This document shows positions 1-11,680 of a stretch of DNA of 64,000 bases, piece by piece (the first letter of the stretch is position 1; each line of letters opens with the position of its first letter). Position numbers and translations under genes: made by a program. Under the pieces are notes generated by a model. The model did not search any database. It was not told where the DNA came from and was given only the letters and a program-made list of their open reading frames with translations. The stretch is from Moniliella sp. 'wahieum' (Eukaryota; Basidiomycota; Moniliellomycetes; Moniliellales; Moniliellaceae). The DNA lies in contig RSEE01000089.1 in NCBI GenBank assembly GCA_003971905.1, positions 1 to 64,000 on the forward strand. Reading direction: 5' to 3'.

Positions 1-150
1 CTTCTTCTTCTCTTCTTCTTCTTCTTCTTCTCCTTTTTCCTCCTGTCCTGGGCCTAGTCCCGCATCCTGTCTTCGAACCATCATCTTCAGCCTCTGTTGT
101 CCATTAGACTTACCGGGAGACGTAGGCCAATAGCTGCTTCCCTCTGCCGC
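1..150 (+). repeat. Dispersed repeat R3, copy 1
   Basis: The window opens with an imperfect CTT microsatellite (1-33). The following segment resembles 46390-46530: both share a block reading roughly 'cctgggcctagtccc...atcctgtcttgaa', then '...gggagacgta.gcgaata'. I read this as two diverged copies of one dispersed repeat. No coding potential is visible. The left end lies outside the window, so the full length and type of the element cannot be told. Confidence 0.5.
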
Positions 151-1139
151 TTTTACTCCCGCAATTACCGTACTCTGCCACCCTTTTCCCCTGTCCACGA
201 GAGCCGGGACTACTCATAGCCAATAAGTGATTTTGAACTGTGGCATCACGGCAGCTTGACTCGCTTCTGGCATACGCATCCCCGGTCACGGACCAGCTGT
301 TACTATTAACTTCAGGATACAGCTATTGGATTCAATCATCTTCGATGGGTATCCGTCTTGATAGCATATAAAGACATTCATCAGCAAAAGCGAGGCGCCG
401 AAATCCATCTTATGCAACGTCGCCATCAACTGAAGTCGTAGGGTTAGACATGTGGCCTCCTTTATTTTTACCTAGATATGTCTGAGTTGGTAACAGATTG
501 TGGTGGACTTGCGAAGGATGAATCGATGAATCCTCTCTCCAACGTTACTCTTCCGTCACTTTTCTAGTATCCGTGCCGCCTCGTGCGCATTCGGTGTTGT
601 CGACTAAATGTATATGGACCATCAGAACGCGCCGCCGACAACTAACGTTCTACTGTACAAAAGGGGCTCGCTTCACCCTACCAGAAGACAACTATATGGC
701 ACACAGTTCGCCATGTGCCCCATCCACACATATGGATCTACTCTCTCCAAGTCGCTATTACCCCCGGCTGCCTCAACAATGCGTTTGCCGCAGGTCCTAT
801 TCTTATGCGCCTGAACGATCAGTGTTTAAGGGACTATATCGCACATCTTATAGTTCAAATCCCTCACTACCAACACTTTTGCGAACTCGATTGTAGATGA
901 CCATTGAAGGCGGGCACTCAAGCCGCCACTACCACCATCGCTGAAGCTTGTCATCGTTCGCAATCTCTACATATATGTGGTCCAAACATGTCACCTTCGA
1001 GCAGGTATTATATAATACGAAACATACATCACGCAGTTGGATACATGCAGAAAACACCATTACAGTGTCATTCTGTCACCCAAATTAACGAGGCGTCTCT
1101 CCACAATTGTTCACTTGGCTGCCAATATTGACTTGCAGG
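151..1139. other. Gene-free stretch
   Basis: Only short, compositionally random open frames occur here. No family motif, tRNA or clear tandem repeat was found. It borders repeat copies on both sides and is probably decayed repeat DNA. Confidence 0.4.
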
Positions 1140-1930
1140 TCATATCTCCCCAGAAGAGTTCGGTGTGAAGCAAGTTGCACCAGGTGTGAAGCAAGTAGTC
1201 GTGCCCCGGCCAAGTCCAAGTCGGCTGACCTAAATATGGCCGCCGAGCCTCCAGTGCCGTTGCAACGACCGCCCCCCCGTCCCCGTTTCCTTTTCCTTTT
1301 TCCTTTCTCGGTCGCGCCTGCGGGACCACCCCCGCTTTTGACATGTCTTTTCTACACTCCCTCTTGTACCCGTTTCCCTTTTGATCTTGCCTGTACCCCT
1401 GGTTGATGGAGATCCATTATTCCCACACCTTCCATAAGTTCTCGTCATCCCAGGCTCTCGTCCACCCTGTATCCTCGTCCTTCCCGCCTATCCTGTCCGA
1501 CTCTTGCCCGTTTTCCAGCCAATTGATTCAGTACAGGCAGCCTCCTCTTGTTAGCGTCCGACATCTCCGACCTCGTCCTCCAGCAATCCGTCAGTCTGGC
1601 AGTCGCGCGAGCCCTCCTCTGGCCGCGTCGATTTCCAGTCTCACTGATTGAGGCAGTGTTTGTCCGCCGCTACCTCCTCGGGCCCGTCCCTAAGTCCCGG
1701 TGGCTTCAGACACGTTACTACGGCCCAAGCCGGTGCAGACGCAGCTTTGCTGCACGAGCAGCCGCCTCACCAAAGGCCTCCTCCTCGTCCCTAGCTCCGC
1801 TCGGATACACCAACCACTGGCCCAAGCCCGAAACTAGTACCGTGAGTCGACCTACCGTCGCCTAAGGGATTGTAACAAAACCCCCAGGGCGACCCCCCTG
1901 GCGGCGCCGGCCCGTGACACACGCTGTATG
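1140..1930 (+). repeat. LTR-like dispersed repeat R1, copy A
   Basis: This is one of four related segments (others at 2460-3260, 7320-7990 on the minus strand and 59640-60130). Shared words include 'cggcccaagccggtg' near 1722 and 'accgtgagtcgacc' near 1838. The 3' end reads into a GC-rich block containing 'ctggcggcgcc' near 1898. An upstream 'cctaaatatggcc' could be a TATA-like element. The order (TATA-like site, pyrimidine-rich body, GGCGCC near the end) resembles a long terminal repeat followed by a primer-binding site. No gag or pol frame is attached. The LTR assignment is inference; the repetition itself is seen directly. Confidence 0.55.
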
Positions 1931-2459
1931 ATCCCCCTCAAAGGCTTTATACCGTCGATATCTATGATCTCCCAAAATCCCTGCTGTCTTCCCTTTATAT
2001 AGTTCGGCTGAAATCCTTTATTGGTCTGACATTAGTATTGGATATCCCTAGCCACCCTAATATCGTTGATTACCACCTTCTGAACCCTCTGTGACTTCTC
2101 GCCGTGGTCATGACTTTTAGAACTCATTGATGTTCCTCGTTATCATTGACTTTGGGAAGAGGGATCCGTGGTGAGTTCCATTATAACGATGGGATTGTCC
2201 AGTACCAAGCCCCCTCGGCTTCTGGCATTACCGGTAAGCGCTCAACGCTCAACCATCAGGGCGAACCGAATCGGAACCACAAGAACCGCGGCGATAAACG
2301 GGATCAAATCTTCCGCGACGGAGGATGTGTCAATGTCAACCCATCTTACATGCCCCACGTCACTGCTCTGTGCCACGCTGCCGCGAGTCGCCCAATCCCG
2401 AAGTAATCATTGTTTCCTGTTACGGGTTGCATTGGATTTGAGATGCTCTGATCCAAGTT
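1931..2459. other. Gene-free spacer between R1 copies
   Basis: There is no supported gene. Short open frames at 2146-2461 are low quality and match nothing I recognise. It may be remnant internal sequence of the element that carried the flanking R1 copies. Confidence 0.35.
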
Positions 2460-3260
2460 AAGGCTCCCGCCTGCTCTGTGCACATGCCCAGAAGAGCGCG
2501 CTCCGAAGTCGAACCAAAAGTTTGCTGATGTGGTTGCTTAAATCAGGTATACAATGAATGGTCTGACTAGTGGCCACGCATCCGCGCAACAATAGTCGCC
2601 CCCCGCTCAAGTCGAAGTCAGTTGACCAAAATGAGGCCACCAAGTTCCCGGTATCATTGCGACGATAGTCACGCCGGCACTGCTTACTTTGTCCTTCTCC
2701 TTTGTGCCTGCGGCAACCACGCCTCTTTTGACATTTTATGTCCTTTCTCCACCCCTACTATCGTGTCCTTCTTCCCCTTTAAATGTAGCGGCTGTACCCT
2801 TTTGGTTGTGGTGGGGAGCCTTTCCGCACCTTCCATTGTCGACCCTTCCCGTCTTTCCTGCCCAGTTAACTCCTGCCCCTTTACACAGCCCATTGATTCT
2901 TTACAGGCAATCTCGTCTTCACTGATAGTAGTGTCTCGTCGTCTTGCAACAGCTTGTCTCCATTTAGTTACCTCCTCATCTTCCAACTTTGTGTCCCAGT
3001 TTTTCATCCGCCCATTGCGCGAGCTTTGCTTCAGTCGCATCGAGTTTGCGTACTAGCTTATCGCATAGGTTCCTTTTCCAGCCACGTCCTCCGCCGCCGC
3101 CGTTGAGCACCAGCTCTGGCAGTGTTTGTCCTCCACCGCCTCTACCCGTTCCCAACGCCCGGAGGCTCCAGGCATGTTACCACGCCTTCATCCGTGGCTC
3201 ACAAAAGCGTTGCCACAAGTGCAGCCACGTCTATCCCTTCTGTTCAGGGTACAAGCCTCA
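2460..3260 (+). repeat. LTR-like dispersed repeat R1, copy D
   Basis: The segment aligns by eye with the minus-strand copy at 7320-7990. Both contain a 'gcgcaacaatag' / 'gcgcgacaatag' word, 'aagtcNaNgtcNgNtgacc', 'gaggccaccNagtt' and a pyrimidine-rich body. The 3' part diverges from copies A and C. It contains an internal (CCG)n tract near 3092. No coding potential is apparent. Confidence 0.5.
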
Positions 3261-6040
3261 GCCACAACTCAGTCAATATTTGTGAGGGGCAGCATCATGC
3301 AGTTCGTCCGGATGGTCCACCATGCAATATCCTTCTGTAGCTTCTTCAAAGAGGGGGACCTGTTCGAGATGCCGATAATATCATTCAGGCTGCATGGAAT
3401 GGAGGATTATTATATACCACGTAAGACGGTCCGTAGTGGTACTGAGGTCATGGCGCCTCCTGACTCGGGACCACCGAGTATTTCAACCACATGATGTCGA
3501 CCAGTTACGGTATCACGATGGCATATCCTGGCTGACTTCCTCATTGGCATGCCTCTGGACAATGTGCCTTTCCCATATCAAGCAGCTCTGGTGTCACGAA
3601 TGTGAGACTTCTTGAAAGTTGGTTCACCAGTGCTCCCGAGTTGCACACTAACACATGGTTAGTGGCAATGCCAAAACAGCCATATCATGATTGGCAAGAC
3701 TGACAACACACACCGATGCAGCTATTGCAACGGTAAAACAGGCCATGGCACTAAGCCATGGTGACCCTAAGGTTGATTAATGTTTCCCGACGGTGTAATA
3801 GACTGCAACGGTGGGCATAAGGCGATAGGGCGGGAAAAAAGAACGAGTGTGGAGGATGGTTGATCGGCTACCCTCTAGTTTCCCATGTCACAGTAACACA
3901 TTATTCGATGGTTACATGCGCAATTACGATTGTCAAAGCTCTAACAAGGAGATAATATCCACAAGCCCTAACCGCGTTGTCATATCTGGCAGCGTTCGCT
4001 GCTTTGACCACGGGGGGTGGGGTGGGTGGACTAATTGCTGTACTACACATCAAAACTGGCAAGGCGATCACTGTTGCGATGACAGGCCGGAGGCATTAAA
4101 TTAACGATCCTTGTTATGGCGTACTGATATTACAATTGGGCACAGGCGAGTTACGAATGTGATGTTACCTATCCATATAGATGCCATATAGAAACCATAG
4201 TGACCATCAACTGGTCCCGCAACGGTGGATCAAGGACTAATTGACCATGCAAGGTGCGTATGGCCATATTCCTTGATTGTACTCCCCGTGCAATTGGTGC
4301 ATGCTTTGAGTTGCGCTTTCACAACAAAGAAATCCACTGCAAACGGGCATTCTGATCACAAGCATACGAAAAGAGTATGAGAGTTCAGTTTTGTCGAGTT
4401 CAACTGCATTGTTTTCAAACCCTCTTATGCTGGTCAGCAACCACAGAGAGCAAGTTGCTGGTAGCGATGATGAAATGTAATAGCTGTCGCTTAGCCAATG
4501 CAGTGCCATTCAGTACTACACCGACCAGAGGTCTGACCCAAAGGGGCCGGTGTTGGTATTCTCCTGTCTTGTTACTAGAGTTACTACTAGCCTTCGCGTC
4601 GAACTTCGATCAACAAAATGTTGATGGTCCTTGTAGTTGTCCTGCAATTCTCAAAAGGGCGGCCTATCTCTAGCACTCAAGGTTTCCCTTTTCATTTGCT
4701 TGACCTGGTCTGTGTTTTAGAATGTGCAACTTGACCATATCTGTGCATGTACACGCTAATGATATGGCGCGGCCCCGAGGCTACTTTTTCGGCTCCATTC
4801 CTTTTGTATGCGACATAAATATTAATCATTTGAGCGGTGGACGACTGGGCATGCGGAAACCTGAGTATTCGTTATTGGATAAGCTTAATCCATTTAGCGC
4901 CATTGTCCCCCCCCTAACACGTTCCGGATTCGGCAGTCCATCTTTGGACCATTCTGACATTTATGTGACCAATGTACGGTGGGCGAGCAATGCCCATAAT
5001 AAGATGTCAACCGCGTTCCCGAGGTTGCACGAACTTGGTCCTTACGCTACATATGGGCATACACATTCCCTAGTCGACTGCCGGGAATGTGTATACATTT
5101 CTGGTATTTGGGCAGAGAGGGAGGGCGACAAGGGACGTACGAAACAGGCATTATTCCCTTTCATCTTGACAACGCGATTATACCACCAAGCACAAACAAT
5201 ATATTTACAGAGATTGAACTGACGAGTTTTATGGCATAATGGTTCAATACTCGTGTCTATCATACATGATCGTATCCATGTGTGCTACCTTCGGTTTGGA
5301 AGTGAAGACGCTCGTGGCTTGCAAAGAGGAGCATCCGCTTCAGAGACAAGGCGGAAGGCGACTCGATGCATATCTCACAGGGTGGCACCAAGGGTTTGGC
5401 CCGATTGGCTGCATCCAGAGGATAAATGGTGGAAAGGCTTGAGGCGCTCTTCTTCTGAGAGAATGATCATGGATATAACGATCGATGGGATTCAGGAGTA
5501 CAATGTTGACCTGTTGCAATCCCTGGGGTAAAAGGGCAACATCCATTTGAATTGAGTGCATTCATGTGACTCCAAGGAATGATAAGTCACCGAGTTGGGA
5601 GAGAGGAGCTGTTTATGGCTGGATTGTGCTGTGATGGAGACTGAGCCAAACTCACAGCCCATCCTATCCTGTACTTCGTTCCGGGCAGAGTGGTCACTAC
5701 GTCATGCTGTGCCCTAGCCAGCAAACATCCAAGCAGTAAAGATACAAAGGCTTCTAGCCCATCTCATCATCCCCTTCGATGGAAGAAGCAAGCATTGGCT
5801 GGTGTCCAATGAAGGGAAGGACGTATTTCCGGGGAGTCTGTCCGATTCCGACTACGTTTAGTCGTTTTGTGACAGTACTGCCTTCTGTTATACTTTGTGT
5901 CCTCTTCGCTAGGAAATGAGTAGCGGTACTAACACAGCGGATCACGAAAAGACATCATTTATGTTTAATAACATATAAAAAATACCTTCAAAAATATCGG
6001 AGGAGTAATTTGCCGTGGGTGAGGCAATTCTGTCAGCACG
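3261..6040. other. Gene-free, probably decayed repeat DNA
   Basis: The longest open frame (4722-5222, 166 codons) shows no domain or biased composition. The one clear structure is a perfect 12-bp hairpin at 5059-5094. The GC content appears lower than in the genic part of the window. No reverse transcriptase, integrase or transposase motif could be read in any frame. Confidence 0.4.
5059..5094. repeat. 12-bp perfect inverted repeat (hairpin)
   Basis: The left arm 'atacacattccc' (5059-5070) and the right arm 'gggaatgtgtat' (5083-5094) are exact reverse complements, separated by a 12-nt loop containing GTCGAC. Pairing continues for a further G-C beyond one mismatch. It is not followed by a T tract and no gene is adjacent, so its role is unknown. 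Confidence 0.8.
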
Positions 6041-6172
6041 CTGCAGGCCAGTGACATCGTCGATGTCACCACCCTGAACGTCAGATATGTCCTCGATGTC
6101 ATCCCCCTGCAGGTCAGTCATGTCGCCGACGGCACCCCCTTGAACGTCAGAAACGTCATTGACGTGCCCATG
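6041..6172 (+). repeat. 33-bp tandem repeat, four imperfect copies
   Basis: Copies begin at 6041, 6074, 6107 and 6140, exactly 33 bp apart. Each starts with 'ctgcaggYcag' or 'YtgaacgtcagA'. The period is a multiple of three and one frame stays open through all copies. It gives an 11-residue repeat of the form L-[QN]-[AV]-[SR]-x-[IV]-x-D-[VG]-x-[PTM]. Related 'gtcgctgacatca' words recur at 6321-6410. Whether it is translated is unknown: the frame opens after a stop at 6020-6022 and has no convincing start. Confidence 0.75.
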
Positions 6173-6410
6173 GGCGATGTATCTGACGAATTTGATCCTC
6201 CTATGCTCGCTCTCCCTGGGTTACCATTGATATTACATATTATACTACTACTCATCCTAGCACCATCGAATGCAGTGCATGCAATCGTCTTCGAGGGTAC
6301 TTTTTTGCATTCTTTTGCGCCGTCGCTGACATCAACGACCTCTTTTCGACGTCGCTGACATCATTTTCCTCAAATCATGCAAACACGTCGCCGATGTCAG
6401 CTCCTGGACA

Positions 6411-7319
6411 TCGCTTATATTTTTTACCTCTTTTTGAAATCCGCTGTGAAAAGATGCAGTGTGGAGGCACGTCCTCCTCAATAAATGCTGGATGAAGCGT
6501 CTGTCCTTGTCAGAATCACATCATGCATCATGCTAGGGGGCTCTTGCCCACTAGGCCCGTATGGACACTACGGCGTGATTCCTATCAGTTGGGAGATCCT
6601 GTGTCCACCTCTCCGACGACTGTGCCCCCTTCCTGAGGAGGTCATATACCTCCTCTGCGTCCATAGATGTATGCAATCCATCTGCTTCCCTTCCCCCATC
6701 TCCGTCTCCTGACAGTCCTCAAGCCGAGTCCGGTTCTCGTCGTCATCGGTATTATGAGGCGGGAATGAAGAGGCAAGAAGCTCTGTTTTGCCGGCGGAAG
6801 TTTCAAGTGTGAGTACTTGTCATCAAGTTGGAGGAGGTGTGTTGCCCTCTGCCGGTGATGTTGGGGATGAGAGTTTATTGCTGGGTAATTATTTAGGCAC
6901 GAAGTACGACCTCTTTCTCCCGCGAACGAAGTCCTGGGTGAGCGGGAAGCACTAGTATATTGTGAAAGAGAAGGGGTCTGGACCGACACAAAAGGGTCCT
7001 GTGGCTTACTGGGACAATATCACACACTCTTTCCTATTTTGTCCAACTTCAATGGAATGCCGTGTTAGGGGGCCCTTGGAGAGTGGTGGCTAAGCCCCTT
7101 TGGGCACTGCGGTCTAATTCCTATCAGTCGTGTCCCCCTCTCAGCCCTGTTCCTTCTGAGGTGCATATACCTTCAGACTGTCCCCATCAGAAGTATCCAG
7201 TATAGCTGTTTGCCTTTCCTCCATCTCACTGTGACAGACTGCCTCCCACCCGTAGGAGCGACTATACTTGCGGTGAATGTGGATCGAATAAGCCTTGTAT
7301 CTGAAGCCACGTCAGATTG
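6411..7319. other. Gene-free stretch
   Basis: No supported gene. A degenerate direct repeat is visible: '...ctaggcccgtatggacactacggcgtgattcctatcagt' near 6550 resembles '...gggcactgcggtctaattcctatcagt' near 7102, each followed by 'cctcctctg' or 'cctcagac' type words. This fits diverged duplicated repeat DNA. Confidence 0.4.
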
Positions 7320-7990
7320 GGGCGCCAGATGTTTGTGTCAGAATCGCTGCGTCGCAAAGACTATATACTACGAGCAGGGGACTCGTCCGGGTTTTTATGG
7401 GTTGCAATCCCTGAGGAGGCGGTTGGTCCACTCACGGTAGTTTCGGGCTTGGGCTAAGTTGGTATATGCGAGTGGAACTAGGGACGAGGAGAGGCCTTTT
7501 TGGGCGCAAAAAAAAGCCGAGGCGGCTGTACGTGTGGCTAGGCTGAGTATACACCGGCTTGGGCCGTAGTAATGTGTGTCTGAAACATCCGGGCTTAGGG
7601 ACGGGAGGAGGCAGTGGATGAGGCCAAACACTGTGCCATAGCTGAGACTGGACAGGGACGGCTGTCGACGTGGCTAGAAAGGAACCCACGCGATAAGCTG
7701 TGGTACGGGAAATTATTGACGTGGTTAAAGATGGGTTGGTTGCCGCAGGCGCAACAGAGAAGGGAAAGGGAAAAGCGGGGACGGAGGCGACAGTCGTCGC
7801 AAAGATACTGACAACTCGGTGGCCTTATTTAGGCCATCCGACATGGACTTGGGCGGGGGCCGTCTATTGTCGCGCGGATGCATGGCCTCTCGCGAGCCAC
7901 CGTACCCAATTTATCCATAACCATCATCACACTTGGTTGGACTGCGGAGCGCGCTCCACTGGGCATGTGCAGAGCAGCGGGCCTTAGCTT
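7320..7990 (-). repeat. LTR-like dispersed repeat R1, copy B, with possible primer-binding site
   Basis: Read on the minus strand, this copy has 'cctaaataaggccaccgag' near 7830, the pyrimidine-rich body, 'acggcccaagccggtg' near 7555 and 'accgtgagtggacc' near 7430. About 80 bp after the last shared word comes 'tggcgcc' (7321-7327, minus strand), a form typical of retrotransposon primer-binding sites. If this is an LTR, the internal region should lie at lower coordinates, where no pol reading frame survives. The annotation as an LTR is inference. Confidence 0.5.
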
Positions 7991-8769
7991 GGATTCCGAC
8001 TATCTCGGATCTAACGCGGCCCTTAACAGGAGTAAAAAGTATTTTGTCAAAGGCCCTTTTGACGGTGGGATGCATTAGGGTCTCGATCTCTAAAAGTGGC
8101 AATGTTTGCTTTCTTGAACTATAGCTGTTCGGCGTGCGCAAAAATCTCGGTCTTGGTACCAGGAGTGCGGGGTTCGCCGTCATTATAATAGATCTCGTGG
8201 GAGTAGCCTCTGACATCTACTCTTGCATGGAGGCGGTGAAGTGGTCGACTGCTTCCAGAATCTTGTCGATGTCTCGCCTGTGAGAGACCATGCTCGTCGC
8301 AAACACGTTTGACACGGTAAAGCCACATCTCGATGACTGTGTGTACTGTTGCGCTTCGTTCCCAAAAAAGTAGGGATATCGTCGACATAAGTGGGACATC
8401 GTAGGTTCGAGCGTTTCATGATGCCAGGAGCCTCTGAACTAGCCTCGGAAAAGGGAATTGGAGGAAGTACCCCTCGACTGATAACCCGCCGTTTCAGCTT
8501 TTACAGTCTCTGGAGGCCAAAAAGGGGTCGATTCAATCAGGCCTCCCGTCCATCGGCCATCGATCGATTGGCTAGATTGTTTATATGCTTCAAGATCAAA
8601 CATGATATACAATCGCATGTCCCATCCCCAAAGGAAACAATGATGGAGAAACAAGCTCATCGAGTCGTGAAGCGTACACACTGCGTGTAGTAGTGTTCTA
8701 AATGTTCGTATCTACAATAGCACTGGGGAAGGAGGGGGGAAGAAAGGTGCGAGGGAATACCAGCTTAGC
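7991..8769. other. Gene-free spacer
   Basis: Several overlapping short frames occur on both strands (8119-8420 -, 8391-8690 +). None has a recognisable motif or convincing start context. This stretch separates the repeat-rich left end from the HSF gene. Confidence 0.35.
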
Positions 8770-10633
8770 CTAGTTCCCTTCCTCCCCCTCCTCGGTCCGT
8801 TTAGGTTTCTTACTGCTCTTGGGCTTGAGGAGGGGCAGCCAATCTTGATGCCCACGTGAAAATGAGGATGGGCAAAGCAGTGATGGGACCCGTAGAGTGT
8901 CAAGGCAGTCAAGCCCGGGGTGAGAGCAGCGGCGGTGGCTTTTGCTGCCGATGCTTCGGCGGTCAACGTGGTGGCCAAAGTCGAGGTGGGGTGCAGGGAA
9001 GTTTCTTCCTCGGCTCTGGCTTGGATAGCGTGGGCCGTCACCGCTGCTTGATTGCCTGGTTTGCTGACGAGAGGGGAGAGCAAGTTCTTGCTCACGGCCA
9101 ACTGGATCTCGCTGGAGCAAGCGGTCGTGTGTTGCTGATTCGTTGGAAACCATATAACTATCGTTTCAATCAGCGTCAGAAATGCACACAGATGGGAGAG
9201 AAGGACGTTTGACGAGAGGGACGTACGTTCAACTGACGGTAAACGAAGCATTGTTGTTGTGACGATAGGGGTGGGAAGGACGTGAGCGGCAAACTCAGTA
9301 CTGATCGCGGGATCCGCCACAATTATGATCTGGTCTCCATTATGAGACCAATGGATGTACTTTTGATACAAAGCGGGCGTATCCATCAAGTACCAGAGCT
9401 TGGTCACAAACGCTGGACAGCTTGCATTTCCACCCATTGAAGACCGAATCGCATTGACTGCCTTGGCTGCACTTGCCCAATCCCCATGAGGGGGCACATT
9501 CGCTGGAGGTGGTGGAGGCACGCTCACCTCCCGACCAGGAGGAGGGGAGCATGTACTAGATGAAGGCGGTACATACTCTTCACTGCCAGAGATGGAGTCA
9601 CTGTCGTCCTCCGTCCTGGCGGAAAGTAGGCTGGAATCGTGGTAGGGAACGAGGAGGAAGCCAAAGTTGAGGATCGCGACAGGCAGGATAGGAGGGGGTG
9701 GGACCGTAACCGTATCCCCAACTGGGATTCGATGGGGCACTCGGCCGATGTACCAAAGCACCCGTGTCCTGGTTGGAAAGCATCCCAAGGCACTCGGGCC
9801 CCTCCTCGTCTGCCTCGTCGCTGTCTAGCGAGGTGCGCTGTCTTCCACTGGAGTTGGCAAGGATCGTTGCCGCCGACACGGCATCGGCGTCGGCGGCAAC
9901 GGGAGACGGGAAGCCCCTGCTGCTTGCATGAGAATACCGTCGAGGGGAATACGGCGCAGCAGGGTACTTGTAGTTGGAATAGCTGGGGCGCCTTCCGTGC
10001 TTCGCCACCGATAGCTTCCTTCTTTGCCCCGCAAGGGATCGTAGGATGAGGAGGATCCTGGACCACGTAGGCTGTGAGACTGGGACATGCGCTTGGGACG
10101 GATGTGGCTAGTGTGCCGAGGGATCCGGGACTGAAGCTGAGGCTGTGCTGCCTTCGCTCCGTCCGGAACGGTCGGGAGAACGGAGTGTGCCCAGGCGGTG
10201 TGAGAAATGCGACGATCGGTGATGGGCTGAGCGAGGGGAGCGAGGCCAATTCAAATCCTCCTCCACGGCCATCAGTGTTGGCTCATCATCGTCCGGTTCG
10301 ATTTGCATGCCTTCCAAGCCATATTCCAGTGCATCCACCTCGTTCTCTGCCTCCTTGGGGCAGCGCATGGCCGACGTCTTGAATCGATGTCCTCCACAGA
10401 AGGGGGATGGGTATTCGGGCATGCTGGTCCAGTAGGGGGCTGGAGAGGATGCCAAGGTGGCGGTGGGGGGGGGGTAGGCGGGTACGGAGAGGCCGGTGCG
10501 CGGGCTGACAACAAGGATGCGCGACGGGGGGGGGAGAGTGGGGGCCGGGCGGGTGCTGGGGAGGTGGCGGTGGCGGTGGGGAGCGGGATGGGGCGGCTGG
10601 GCGGAGGGCTGTGGCCGGCGACGGGGGAAGCAT
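8770..10633 (-). CDS. HSF-type DNA-binding domain transcription factor (frames interrupted)
   Basis: Probable sequence-specific nuclear transcription factor. The HSF domain begins near 9410 with 'CPAFVTKLWYLMD' and continues with 'YIHWSHNGDQIIIV' and 'VLPTPYRHNNNASF'. A 69-nt intron (9158-9226) splits the recognition-helix core: '(F)TRQLN' lies before it and 'LYGFQRISN' after it. After an insertion of about 75 residues rich in Ala and Thr, the terminal strand reads 'CFAHPHFSRGHQDWLPLLK', followed by a basic tail and stop at 8770. The DNA-binding domain is therefore at the extreme C terminus, behind a long disordered Pro/Ser/acidic region. Three breaks within the domain (GGGG at 9268, GG at 9238, AAAA at 8859) are each repaired by one extra base. 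More breaks occur upstream, for example in the poly-C run near 10470. The start is the ATG at 10633, after a 'ttataagg' TATA-like site near 10720. It could be an Mga1/Sfl1-like or Skn7-like factor; the subfamily is not resolved. Confidence 0.75.
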
Positions 10634-10864
10634 GGCAGGAGGGCTGGTGGTGGTGGCGGTGGTGGCGAAGTAGACGACTTTTCTTCCTGCGCCTGGACAG
10701 GGGCTAGGTAGGGAGCGCCTTATAACTGGCAGGCCATTAAGGGAGAGTTTGGAGCGCCCCGACAGTGGCCGAGTGCGGGCCGGGGAGCCAAGGCATTGGC
10801 CAGTGACAGTGACACCGTAACGCCTTCGGAGCGGGTGGATGGATGCCTTAACCCCGCGCATTAA

Positions 10865-11415
10865 TCAATCCACTAGTCCATCATTCCATTTCAGCGCGGC
10901 TGTAGCATTGGCCCCGTCACGTAACCCGGTTGCACGACAGTAGGACCGAGGGAAGTAAGGCTTCTCTGTCCTCTGGAGGGAGCAGTTGTGTGGTGTGTGA
11001 TGATGAAACAACTTACGATCGACTTGAGCGTGGATGGTGACGATTCTAGCAGGCAGAAGAAACGTTCGGACCATCCATTCTCCTCGCCGCCATCCGAGTC
11101 GTACTGGTCATCCTCTTCTTCTCCTGAGCCAAATTCTTGCTCGGACTCGTCATCATGCAAGTCGTCCAGCAACTGCGCCAGCAGTTGCGTCGTAAATTGT
11201 ATGTGCATCTCAATGAGCCACGAGAAGCCGCTAGCGACCGTGTGTCTGCCTCCAAAGGCGAGGGAGACGACAAGTTTACTCCACGGGATCCATGCAGACT
11301 CCGCCGATGATACAGCGCCTGGTCTCTTACGAGGAAAATGTGCGTTTGGAACACGAAAGGAAACGTTAAAAGAACGATCCGCCCTGTCCATTGCGGCCCT
11401 GACTTTACGGTCCAT
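10865..11415 (-). CDS. Hypothetical acidic protein, two exons
   Basis: I do not recognise this gene. The ATG at 11415 opens a 133-codon exon. The frame then splices cleanly, in phase 0, through a short 44-nt intron (10973-11016, GTAAGT...CTCCAG) into 35 more codons, giving about 168 residues. The N-terminal half is basic (MDRKVRAAMDRADR...). The middle has an acidic, Glu/Asp/Ser-rich stretch following 'LLAQLLDDLHDDESEQEF'. There is no signal peptide, membrane segment or known domain. It is divergent from PRP28 with about 265 bp between start codons, so the two may share a promoter. The opposite strand is also open over much of this region, so coding status is uncertain. Confidence 0.35.
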
Positions 11416-11680
11416 GGTGCGTCTGGGCAAGGGTGGAGCTCCTGGTAGGCATTGGCAAAGGGGGTGCGGAACTGGCCTAGGGGTATACGAGGCGGAGGGG
11501 TGGGCGCTGCGCGCTGCCGACGGGCGCGAGAGCAGCACATGCCTGCACGAAGCAGGCCGTGCCACCCACCAACCGGACAACAATCACATTGCAGCCAGCC
11601 ATGACGTAGCGCCCACCCTATGTCCTGCTTTCTTCGCCCGCCAGTCGACGGGATTATAACGATGGTTAAAGCCACCATCT

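Noticed and set aside
1..8700. RIP-like mutated transposon island
   Set aside because: The region is richer in A and T than the genes, but I could not show a CpA-to-TpA bias by eye and the repeat copies are not obviously C-to-T diverged. A dinucleotide index on aligned R1 copies would be decisive.
10988..11659. 223-codon plus-strand frame opposite the hypothetical acidic protein
   Set aside because: Its Ser-rich composition is the antisense of the Asp/Glu-rich stretch. The minus strand has an ATG, a clean splice and a stop, so I preferred it, with low confidence.
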